Shown here piece after piece: positions 23,501-35,260 of a DNA stretch of 64,000 nucleotides. Origin of the DNA: Tetracladium setigerum (Eukaryota; Ascomycota; Leotiomycetes; Helotiales); the NCBI GenBank assembly GCA_031472005.1, contig PZJY01000005.1, positions 2,790,001 to 2,854,000 of the forward strand, in the 5' to 3' direction. Every line of letters starts with the position of its first letter. The stretch's first letter is position 1. The position numbers were made by a program, and so were the translations under genes. The notes beneath the pieces were generated by a model. That model saw only the letters and a list, made by a program, of their open reading frames with translations, was not told the DNA's origin and made no database searches.

Positions 23501-26500
23501 TTGAAATACCGCTTGTAATTTGACTTTATCATCTCGTTGACCATGCTCTGCTGCAATGGGGTAGCTGGGAAAATATCCTCCACCTCATCTAGATTTTGAG
23601 ATTGAGCAACAAACGCTTTCAAGTCCTGGCTCATCTTCTCGATCAGCTCTCCTGGAGGTGTCTTGTGTGTTTGGCTGGTTTTCTCTACGATATTGCCCGC
23701 CATTCTTGAAATTGACTGTGATTTGATGATGACACTAACGGATATTTCAATTCCTCGCTTCTTCAAACGAGAAGATAGTTTGATGACATCAATGCTATCA
23801 AGCCCAAGTTCAAAGATAGATGAGGTTTCGTGGACAGATTCTTCGTCGACCTTCGCTAGTGCTGCAACTTCCGCTCGAATCTGCTTTGTTTGTTGTGTCC
23901 AGATGAAAGATCCGTGCGAGATTTTGGGCGCTGTTGTACTTGATATAATCTCGCGTGGTTTAAGTTCTCCGGTGCTGCCGCGGCCTTCGATCGTATTCTT
24001 TGCACCAGTTTCCAGAATTGCTGAGAGTATAGTCTTGAATTGTAGCAGAAGTTCTTCGGCTTTATCTTGTGTGATGTAAGAGCCTTGAGCTACAATTACT
24101 AACTCGAGCTTGCAACTATCAGGACTCAAAGTGGCCTCGAACGCAAGTGGATACTACAGAAGTCAGTCCATATTGTTAACAATTCAAGATCAATACTCAC
24201 ATCAGCTTCAATTTTCTCATCGAGCTGTTTCCACACACCGTCTGCGAAACTTTCATCGCCATCCTCTGGTCTTTGAAACACAAAAAGCGTGTCAAAAAGA
24301 TGTTCTCCTGGTTTCGCTGGGCTCCATTTTTGGATCTCCTTCAATGGCGCGTGTTGAAAATCTTGCATTCCCATATAGAACTCGTGGCACTTCAATATCA
24401 TTTCCTTAGCCTCCATACTGGATTGGATTGTGGCATGGAACGGAATTGTATTAAACAGTGGGCCGATGACTTCCTCCGCCCCCTCAAAATCGATCGCACG
24501 GCCTGACGTGACCATGCCGAGCGTGACGGATGATCTTGTAATGGTTTGAAGGACGGAGACCCAGGCTGCTTGAATAATTGATTGATGAGATACACCGAGT
24601 TGTTTTCTTAGGCTTTCAAAATTGTCGAGATTTTCGATTTTACTGCTTGCGATAAGATCTTCAGAAGATTCGCTGATTCGAGGGATTGGGTCGAAGGACC
24701 AGGTGTCAAGATGTTTTGTCCAAAATGCTTCGGCTTCTGGAACTTGAACCAGTGGACCAAAGGGTAGAGACGACTGAAACAATGGACCGTATCCAATAAC
24801 CGGTTTTTGAAGGTACTCGTCGATTACACGACGAAGTAGCATTGCCAAGGAATTCCCATCGTAAAGCCCATGGAATATTTGCAGATGCATGATATGACCA
24901 ACAGTTGTTGTCGTGAATGTAACACTGAACGGCCTCTTCAAAGCGATAGACTTGGACACTTGATTGTAGTCCAGATTGAAAAATTCAAAACTCTTTCCAG
25001 TTGGCTTCAATGCCACTTGAGCATATCCATCATCAGTCTCCACAAACATAGTCCTCAGAACTTGAAGATTCTTGATGACCCGCCCCCACACTAATCGTAA
25101 CGCAGCAACGTCCACGCTTTTCTCAAGTTGAAACTTAAACGTGTTGAAGTACAATGCGGACTCGCTTTCAAGGAACCTGTAGATCATTCCTTCCTGGACA
25201 GGTGTGCAAGGAGCAATTCCTTCAATTTCCGAAGATTCCACATCCAGTTCCTTACAGATTGAAACAAGATGTCGCTGAGAAAATGCGGTAATTCTCTGAG
25301 ATGCAGCAACGTAAGCATTTTCTCTACTATTATTTGCTGCGGATCCTTGAAGAAGAGCCGTCACGAGTGCTTCGATTGAAGGATTACTTTTGACCAGTGA
25401 GAGATTGGCGTTTTCGAAACCAGCAGATTGTAAGCTGCGTGAAAATCCAATTATTGAGATTGAGTCCAGACCTAGCTCAAATACATTTGAGCTACGAGTG
25501 ATGGCGGTCTCTTCAACCTTTAATATGGTCGCAATGGCAGAGACGATGGGAGTTTGCTTCTCTTCCCAGTCTTTGACTTTTTGACTTGACTGGCTCAATT
25601 TCTGCAGATCTTCAACACTGAGATCGTTGTATATGGCCGCAAGTTGTTTTGCGTCAGCTTTGTTGTTGGCATTGAGTGGCAGTTTCTTGATGGGGATGAA
25701 GTGCGTTGGAACCATGTACCCCGACAGACGGGATTTACAAGCATCCTTCATTTGAGAAATCAAACTTCCTTCTTCTGAATCCTCGAACGACAAGGTAGTG
25801 ACAAAGAAGGTAACCAACTGTTCCTTCTGTTGAGTGCTGTGCTTGAGAACAAGTGTGACGACTTGATCTAATCCAGTCACGCCCTTTTTGATAACCTCAT
25901 TAATTTCCGTAAGTTCCAGACGCTGACCGCGAAGTTTAACCTGATCGTCGGCACGACCAAGGAAAATGAAGCTTCCGTCGTGTAAGATTCGGACCAGGTC
26001 ACCTGTTCGATAGACACGCTCATTGAAACGTTCCAGAGTTGGAAACCTCTCAGCTGTCAATTCGGGGCGATTGAGATAGCCTTTCCCAACCAATTTGCCC
26101 GACACACAGAGCTCACCGACTCCACCACGTAGGACGGGTATTGAAGTTCCATGCTTGAGAACGAAAGAGCCAACATTCTCAAATTGAGGGCCGATGTTTG
26201 ACGGATTCCCATTTCTTGGAACACGAGGGAACATCGTCACACCAATCGTCGCCTCGGTAGGTCCGTATCCATTGTAAACACAAGCATGCTCACCCCAAAC
26301 ATCCAAGATTTCTTGCTTGAGGGGCTCCCCACCTGTAATAAAAACGCCTTTACATAGCGAGGGGACCTCGTCGGGGTGTACAAGTCGCGCGAGACTGGGA
26401 GTGAGATCAATGTGGGTAATTTGAAGCTGTTGAATTGCTGCTGGAATATCTTCAAAGATTAAATCTCGTGGTGCGGATGCTACGCAAATTCCAACACTCC

Positions 26501-29500
26501 AGCTCCAGAATTGTTCCAGGACACTGACATCAAAGTGGAAGGATGCGAATTGAAGCCATTTGGATTCTGAGGTCCAGTGATTATCGAAGAGGATTTGGAA
26601 AGAATACATCGCTTGAACGGCGCTGTCGTGAGTGATGAGGCAGCCCTTTGGCGTACCTGTTGTTCCAGAGGTATAGAGACAGTAGGAGACATCTTCTGGT
26701 ACGATACTTCGGGCGAGTTTAGGAGGCATTGCTGAGCAATTTGCAAGGACTGTAGATACATCCAAGTTGATTATGTCGGACTCAATCACTCCAATGATAT
26801 TTTGGCTTGGCTTTCCAGCTGTAAGAATTGTCCTTGCAGCAGAATCTTGAGCGATAAACCTCAGTCTGTCAATTGGAGCAGTTGGATCCAGTGCGACATA
26901 TGAACATCCAGCCTTGAGAATTCCAATGATGGCGAAAGAAGCCTCGGCACATTTATCAAAGCAAATCCCAATTATCTGACCTGGCAGAACTCCGCGATCC
27001 ACCAGAAGATTCGCGATTCTATTGCCTTCTTGATCAAGCTGCGTATAGGTCCATGTTTGACTTTGGAAATTCCCAGCTTCCAGATTTGTGGCGAATTCGA
27101 ACGCTATTTTGTCCGGCCATTTGAGGGCACCTCTCTCAACAAATTCATGGAGCAGAGTGACAGGTCCAGGAAGCATATTATGATTTGCGGGCGTGATTGA
27201 GAGTAATGTCGAATCAATATCGGGAGCCACGTCGCAAACACTGTTCGGCTGTTCTAAAATGTTCAACAGTAATGCATCATATTGTTGAAGTATCAAGTCG
27301 ACGTGTTCGTTGGGAATGAGATTTTCCCTGAAAGTTAATCTGAGTATCAACTGTCCAGAGTTCGTGGGCTGAACCTCCATTGAGACGGCATAATCCACTG
27401 AGGCGTCTTCTCGAATAATCTTCCATGGTGTTGCCTCATCCTCGATATCTGAGACTTTCTGGTACGCAAACAAAGTATCGAATATCCTTCCCTCGGGATG
27501 TCCTCCCCATTTCTGAATGGAAGTTAGAGGCGTGAATTGATGTTTATGAAGTAGGGCATTGGAGGTCATAGTGCGATGAAGAAGTTCCGAGTTAGTACCA
27601 GAAACATGGCACGAAACTGGGAGTGTGACAATGCTTGGAAATGAGATGTCTCCAGAACGCTCATGTACAGATCGGCCAGAGAGAGTCATTCCAAAGGTGG
27701 TGGATGCTTCTCCAGTATATGCTGCAAGAATCTTTCCCCACGCTGCTTGTGCAACTGCTTGCATTGTAACTCCAACCTCCCTGCATCTTTGTTCGAGCTC
27801 AGCAATCGAGGATTTGGAAGATATTTGACGCACAGCGCTAATATTACTGGACACTCGTAGGGGAGTAAGGTCTGGGAAGCGGTTGATGATAACTTTGTTC
27901 TCTGGCTGCTGCCAGAAATCTTGTTTGGATTGGTGATCTGCTTCGCTAGACTGTAGTATTGCTTCAAGTAAGTATGTGACCGACGGTCGGCTGCTGATTG
28001 TTTTGCCCCTGCATGTTTTTGAAAGATCTGAAAGAATCATCTGCATTGACTGTGCATCATATAAAGAATGATGAGCACGCAAAACGACGACGCTCGTGCC
28101 ATTTTGCTCGATCAATCTCAAGCTCCAAGGCGAAAGGTGCATTCTTGCCGTGAAGTTTTCTTCTACCTCAAACCATGGCAAAGAAAAATACTCCTGGTAA
28201 TAAGTGATCATGACGAAGGGGTGTCGAGGGTTCTCTGTCTGTGTATATCCCGTGCGGAGCATATCATGCTTAGCACAGACTTCCTTCCAAGCAGCCTTAA
28301 ATTTCGACACCGGCATTTCAGCGTTGAGTTCAAGCCATATACTATTGACATATTCTTCTCCGTTTGAGTGCAGGGTTTGTGCAATCATTCCGTTTTGAAC
28401 GGCTGTACATGGACGAATAGCCTCAATATGCGCAGATTCAATTCCAGTCTTGGCACAAACAGATGCTCGATGACGCTTGTCAAAGGCGTCGAAATTGAAG
28501 GCCACCTTCTCGCTATCCTGTTCAGTGCCACTTGATAAATGAGCAGCCAGTTTTGCAATCGTTGGGTGCTCAAGTATATCGCTAGAGAGGACCTTATGAC
28601 CTTGCTTGCGTAGACGAGCTGCAACTTGTACAGTGCTGATACTGTCGAGGCCGAGCCGGAAAATGCTCACATCTTGTCCTATATTTTCTTCTGTCACATC
28701 TGTGAAAAGAGCAATGACATCTCTTATTGATTTCTCGATTGGGGTCATTTCTCGAGACCCTGGAACATTTGCCGACTCTTTTGATTTTAATCGCTCTTGG
28801 GCTTGTGCCTTGCTGATGATAGACTCCTTGATGCTGGGTGATAACATTTGTCTTCTTGGGTTTTCCAGTGCAGCTTCCAAGTTGTTTTCAAATAATTTGA
28901 GTAGCTCACTTGACTCAGTTGGCGAGAACATAGAAGTGTAGGAGTGCAAGACTACCTCCACAGAATCATTATTCGCACTTGTGACGACCTCGCAAACAAG
29001 AGGAAAATCCATGATACCGGTATCTCCCTGGATTTTCCAAATCGAGGGATCAAGCTCTCTTGCAGGCTGTTGCAAAATGAAAAGAGTATCAAATAGACGA
29101 GAACCATCAGCGCTGAATTTTGATTGGATGCGTCGCAGTGGAGTGAACTGGAATGGCAGAGATTCGGCGTTGAGTGTTTGGAATTTGCGGAAGGCATCCA
29201 AGTAGCTGGCATTTTGGGTGTTTTGTAAACGAACTGGAATGGTATTGAAGCAAGGAGCCACAAGCCGATCGATTCCATCCATCGGAATGGCACGTCCACT
29301 GACAATGTTGCCGAAACAGACATCGGTTACCTGGAGATGAGTAGAGATCAGGGATGCCCAAGCTGCATGACAAGCAGCCAGGAGTGAGGTGCTGTGCCTT
29401 TTGATTTTCGACTCGGTCCAGGTATGAGAGAATGACATCACTCTTTTCTGAACTCGTGAGTATGGATTGTTTTCCCCTGTATTGAGGTTTCCGCGGAAAG

Positions 29501-32500
29501 CAGTTTCCAGCTTTACAGGCACGAAGTCTTTCATGGTGGCCTCCCAGAATCGATCACTCTTGGTCGTGCTCGTCGCCATCATTTGCTGTAAAAATGGTTC
29601 GAATGACACCGGTGCTTCGAGCGACTCTCCTCGGTATAGTGTCTCCACTTCGGCATACAAGATTTCTAGTGCCATAGCATCGTAGAGGGCGTGGTGCATC
29701 GAGATAGTGATTTGGGTGGATTCGTCCACTGTCTTCATCTGGATATGGTAAGGAGGTATCAGTCCCAAAGGTTCTGAACTGTTGCGCTCCCCGAATTGCA
29801 ACTCGTGATCTCTCAGTACTATCTGCGCATATGGATGTCTTGGTGAATCTGTGACCACAAAGCAAGTGCGTAATATCTCGTGTCGTTTCACCATTTCCAC
29901 CCAGCACTTTTTGAGTCGTGACGGATCACCAATGACTTCAAACACCACTTCGTTGCTGTACAGATTTTGTTCAGAGGACTCAGAGGCAGAAAGCATAGCT
30001 TCTTGCAATGGGGTACAAGGAAGGATTCTGGCAACTTCATTTCCAGCTTTACGAAATCTTTCGATGGTGAAGTCGTAGAATTCCTGGTCAAGTCCGATAT
30101 CATAATCATGTACTGATTTCTTAGTGGAAGCGGTCAGATCTATTTCGGTTGATAAAATCCTTTCTGCTAATCTCGCAGCGGATGAATATTTCAGTACATC
30201 CGAAATCTCAACCTGTTTACCCGTGGTCCTTCGAAGTTCGCGCGCAAATGAGATGGCGGAAATGGAGTCGATGCCAAGAGAGAAGAAGGAAGTATTTGGG
30301 CCAATCTCTAGCACGGCTATTCCGGTAATTTCTGAACAAATTTGGGCAATCAGAGATTCCAAGTCGGTCCAAGAGTGATCTGATGCCTTTTGAAACAACT
30401 GGGAAGTCATTTCTAGGTACTCAACTTGAAGCGTCCGATATTTGCTAATGAGGAGTCGTTTATCGACTTTGCCTTGCGGCGTAGACGGCAAATTTGAAAC
30501 TGGTATGAGAGCCGAGGGTACCATATAGGCCGGTAGATTTGACTCCAGACTCGTAAACAGTTCGGTAATGATTTTGGTGTTTGGTTGCAAAACCTCAAAG
30601 CTTCCAGTGTTGTCTATTCCCGGAGTCCAGAAACACACCAGAGACTGTGCACCGCTTTCATCAGAGATAACCATTGTAACGCAGTCGGTAACCTTAATTG
30701 AATGCAACATCACGTTGTTAACCTCGCCAAGCTCAACTCGTTGTCCACGAATCTTGACTTGGTCATCCTTCCGTCCAGTGAAAGCCAAAGTGCCATCCGG
30801 CATAAGTCGACCGAAATCTCCACTTCGATATAATCTGCCAAACTTGGCGTGTTCAATAATTTTGCCAACATTTTGATCTGGATCCATATAGCCGCGGAAG
30901 ACTTGAGACCCCCAAAACAGAACTCTCCTTCTCCACCACGGGGAACCAGAGAAAAGTCTGGTCCTGGCTGAATAATAAAGGCAGAGGTATTCTTAAAGGG
31001 GCGGCCGATGTTGTTAATTGAGTCGTCGGAAGATACCCTGGGATTGACGGTGCAGATATTGGTCGTCTCACTTGGTCCATAACCTTGGTACAGACCTTTA
31101 CCTGCCCAAGAGTTGAAGACTTTCTGTGTGACAGCCTCGCCTGCCGTGACCAAAAATTGCACCTTCGGTACATTTGCGGGGTTAATCAAGGCTGCAACAG
31201 TTGGAGTTAAGCTGAGATGGGTGACATCTAATATTCTGATGGCCTCCTCGATATCGCGGAAAAGAACATTCTTAGTTGCTGAGCAAATGCACCCTCCTAT
31301 TCTCCAAGTAAAGAATATTTCGAAAACAGATACGTCAAAAGCTTGTGAGCAGGACTGGAGAAGACGCGTATGTTTTGATGTCGGGTAGATTTCTTCCAGC
31401 ACCTCAAGATTGCTAAGAAGATTCCCTTGGGTCACTAGAACTCCCTTTGGAGTACCCTATTTAAGGTCAGTAAGTTTAAATGTGTAGTTTGAAAACAACT
31501 TTTGTCAAATAAAACTCTGCCAGAGTATGCGGAACACCCCCCTTTTCTTCGGACCAAGTATACAATATTGAAAGCTGATTAGACTTACAGTGCTGCCTGA
31601 TGTAAACACGCAATATGAGATGTCTTCTGAAGAAAATCTAAGTGGAATGTTTTTGATTGGAAGGTTGGTGAAGTCTGTCTTGTCGAATTGTAGTACATTT
31701 ATGTTGGACAATGATTTGAAAGAAGAAGAATAAAATGATTGTGTGACGACAGTTTTTACATTTGCTTCCAGTAGAATATGACGAAGTCGTTCTGGAGGCG
31801 TGTCGGGGGTGATGGGAAGGTAGCCTGCACCGGTCTTTGAGACGGCCAGGATTGATGCATAGAGGTCGACACATTTCTCCATACAGATACACACCAGTTC
31901 GCCAGGAAGTACGCCTTCATCGATGAGGTAGTTGCCCATCTGGTTGGCACGAATATTCAATTCTCCATATGAGATTTTGTGAGAATTCAGTTCGTTGGGG
32001 TGGATTGAATTTGCGAATTCAATTGCTGGTCGACCCGGGTCGATGGCAGCGACCTCCTCCACTGGGGATGAAAGTGTGCCATGTCCAAGGCTTGTTTCTG
32101 GATTATCATTTTCGATTGAAAGAACGTGAACTGGAAGCTCGTCAAACACTGTACTCAAGGGCGTCGACCCGTCATCCAAGATTAACTTGACCATATATTC
32201 TATCTGGGTCAACAGAGTCTGGATTTGTGACAAAGGGAAGACTGAGGATTGATAATTCGCTTTGAGCTCAATATTCCCACTTCTAGGGATAACTTCGAGA
32301 GTCAAATTGAACTCTAAATTATCAACAGTGTCAACCAGAGAGACATGTTTTCTTTTGTGTTCGTAGCTGTGTAAAGTCTGCTGCCAAATAAGTAGGCTGT
32401 CGAAGATCTGTTGACGAGGATGAACTCCAACTGCAGCTTTGATATCTCGAAGAGGAAGCGCGCTGAACTCCATGTGCTTTCGATTTGTTGTGTTAATATC

Positions 32501-35260
32501 CCGGACAAGAGCTTCTAGGTTTGATGAGATATTGAGATCCACTCTCACAGGCAACGTCGCGAGACATGGACCAGCCATGTCTTCAATTCCAGCAACAGGA
32601 AGGGTACGACCAGAGAAAACGGCACCGAAGCATATATCCGAAGATCCAACATAAGATGCCAGTATGAGGGAGTAAGCGGCTTGAAACAATGATTGCGCGC
32701 TTGCCGAAAGTTGCCTGGCCTTCCATTCCACCGACGATGTCATAAGGGAAGTCTGCAGTCGAGCAACTGACAATTGTGGCTGAGGTTTATTTCCACCGTG
32801 AAAGTTCGGTATTTGTCTGATATCTAAATGTACAAGATGATCTCTCCAGTAATCATGCGCTGAATGGTCCTTTGGAAGTAGAGTTCCGCCTTGGTACGCC
32901 GAAACGAGATTTGCGAAAGGTGGACGAGGAGAAGGTTCATTAGACATTAAGAGGGTATTGAAATCATCAAGAAGTAGTTCAAGACTCCAGGCATCATAAA
33001 GCGCATGGTGAATGTGTAGAAGTAAGCGGGAGCTCGAAGGTCTCGACATAATTTGGACTCGCACGGGGTGTTGTAGAGAACCCTCGTCTTCATCGTTGGC
33101 GAAATTGAAATCTTGGACTTGCGTTATTTTTGAATCCGGAATTTGTTTCCAGATTGTTTGAATGAAAGCATTGGTGCCTTTAGATTCCGTAAACCCTGTC
33201 CGCAAGATAGGGTTCTTTGCTGCCAACGTATGAAATGCAGCCAGAACACTGTTTGGGTCGACAATATCTGGAAATTCTAGCTCCACCCAGTTTCGGTAGG
33301 CCTTCTTATCTGCTACTGTCTCTGAAAGCATGGCAGATTGAAGGGGCGTACAATCCAGAGTGGCCTCGATGTCTTCGGAATTTTCGAATTCGGTCGTGGT
33401 GCAGCTCGGTGGCGAGACATCTTGTTGTAGTGATTTGCTTTTTCCAGTGTTCGATTCTTCGCATAACCGGGCTAATGACTGCAAAGTATCTGCTTGTAAC
33501 ACCACCAAGGTTGGTAACTCAAAGCCTAATGTTCGAAGCTTTGAAGACACTCGTATGGCCTGGAGCGAGTCGAGACCTGCTGCGCCAAGCCTGATGTTGC
33601 TGGGAAATGGCCCCAAGAGCTCCTGAAGAGCATTCTTCAGCGTTTGCTCCATCTCCGTCATTGAGTTGAAAGATTCATTCTCGTTGTCATCTCGCCCTTG
33701 TTTGTAGTCGGACTCCAACTTCCTCTTGTCCACTTTTCCAGATGGCAGATAGGGAAACTCCTTTAAAAGAACAATTTCGCTTGGCACCATGAATTTGGGA
33801 AGCCATTTCGAACAGGTGTTGATGATATCCTCAGACGACACAACTTGATCTCCAGCAAGCGCAAAGACTATCAGCACGCTTCCTACTACAGTTGCTACCA
33901 CTGTGGTAATCCCAGGATGTTTGAAGACTGCTTCTTCAATCTCGCCAAGCTCCACTCTTTGTCCGCGAAGCTTCACCTGGCCAGCACTTATTCGACCATG
34001 AATTTCAACTGATCCGTCTTCCAACATCCTTGCTTTGTCTCCAGTTCTATAATAGAGTTCGCCTTCGAATTGAACAAATGCGGCCTTGTTTTGTTGTTCT
34101 CGATTGAGATAACCTCCAGCAAGTTGTGGCCCACCCAAGACGAGCTCGCCAAGTTCACCAATCGGCAGAAATTCGAGGTTCTGTGCATCATCGACGCCTT
34201 TGGCAGCAGTTGCGACAAAATTTGACACTGTATCAAGTGGTATCCCGACATTTCCAGGTTTGGCGTTCGATGCCATGGCCGGGTTGATATTGCAATGAAT
34301 CGCAGCTTCGGTTGGTCCGTACATTCCATAGAGCATACTTGTTCGTGTCTCCGAGCCGCCGAACTCTTCAACTATAGGTTTTGTGAGCATTTCACCTATC
34401 GTCAGAAGAAGTTTCAGACAGGGTGCATTGGCTCTCTTTTGTAGTAACGATCCTGCCACGGTCGGTGTGAGCTCTGCCGCATCAATTTCTAGAGAATTGA
34501 TCATGCCAGGAAGATCGTTCAGAAGTTGACTTCGCTTGCAACCAACCAAAGTGGACCCTCTGATGAGTGGAAAAAATATTTCAAAGACAGAAACATCAAA
34601 CGAAGGCGCTGCAAACTGAAGGAATCGTTTAAATTGAGGGATATGTCTTTGATGAGCGAGTAGGGATTGCGTGACTGCCAAATGGCCGACGGTCACTCCT
34701 TTTGGCGTCCCACTTGAGCCAGATGTATACATAACGTATGCAAGATCTGTATGTTTCGCATCATAGCCTGCGCGCTCTTGTAAACCAGCGAGTTCAGTCA
34801 TCGTAGGAAATTCGTCTACGATAACAACTTCTGGCCCATTCTCCCAGGTTGCGAGATCTTTGAATTCAGAGGTGGTGATTATGATTTTGGCCGAAACATC
34901 CCCAACCACAAACTTGATCCGTTCCTGAGGAGCATCAAGATTGATTGGACAAAATGCTCCCCCTGATTCAAGGGTTGCTATTTGCGATATGTATAATCCA
35001 GGGCATTGCGGGAGGAAGAGAGGTATGATGGGCTGATGTTGCTGTTGATCGGAGGATTGGTTCAAGACATCTTGAATCCGACAAGCCAAAAATTGAGCAC
35101 ATGCCTTGACTTCAGCATAGCTATACTGAACTCTTCTCCCGTCGCTAGTGAAATCAATAGCGCAAACATCTCCGTTGGTTGTCCAATTAATCAAGTCGTG
35201 TAACAGCTGTGGTCCTGGAAGGGTTTTCGGTGGGTGGTTGAGAATCGACTTTGGTGTCAT
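20573..35260 (-). CDS. sidC: Ferrichrome-type siderophore NRPS (ferricrocin synthetase, SidC/NPS2 family), with apparent frame breaks
   Basis: About 4,810 codons, the usual SidC size. Exons in transcript order: 31589..35260, 24201..31456, 20776..24153 (3' border uncertain) and 20573..20704. Domain order is A1-T1-C1-A2-T2-C2-T3-C3-A3-T4-C4-T5-C5-T6-C6. A cores include TSGSSGTPKG (residue ~180), TSGSTGTPKG split by intron 1, and TSGTTGTPKG (~2820). All six carrier Ser motifs (xxGxDS) lie at about 565, 1620, 2160, 3220, 3760 and 4320. Condensation motifs are HHALYDA, HHALYDA, HHSLYDA, FHGLYDG, SHALYDG and HHALYDG. Three A domains plus terminal T-C repeats fit iterative assembly of a hexapeptide hydroxamate such as ferricrocin, used for intracellular iron storage; the product is inferred. 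One-base frame breaks at 30909-30913, about 22955-23025 and about 22641 interrupt the frame (see findings). The sidA gene lies 8.5 kb away. Confidence 0.9.
24154..24200 (-). other. Intron 2 of the siderophore NRPS
   Basis: 47 bp, GTGAGT..TGTAG, phase 0, at the end of C4. It joins KQLDEKIEAD to YPLAFEA and keeps the frame into the T5 linker. Confidence 0.8.
31457..31588 (-). other. Intron 1 of the siderophore NRPS
   Basis: 132 bp, GTAAGT..AATAG, phase 0. It splits the A2 nucleotide-binding motif exactly between TSGST and GTPKG, so splicing is required for a functional A2 core. Confidence 0.85.
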
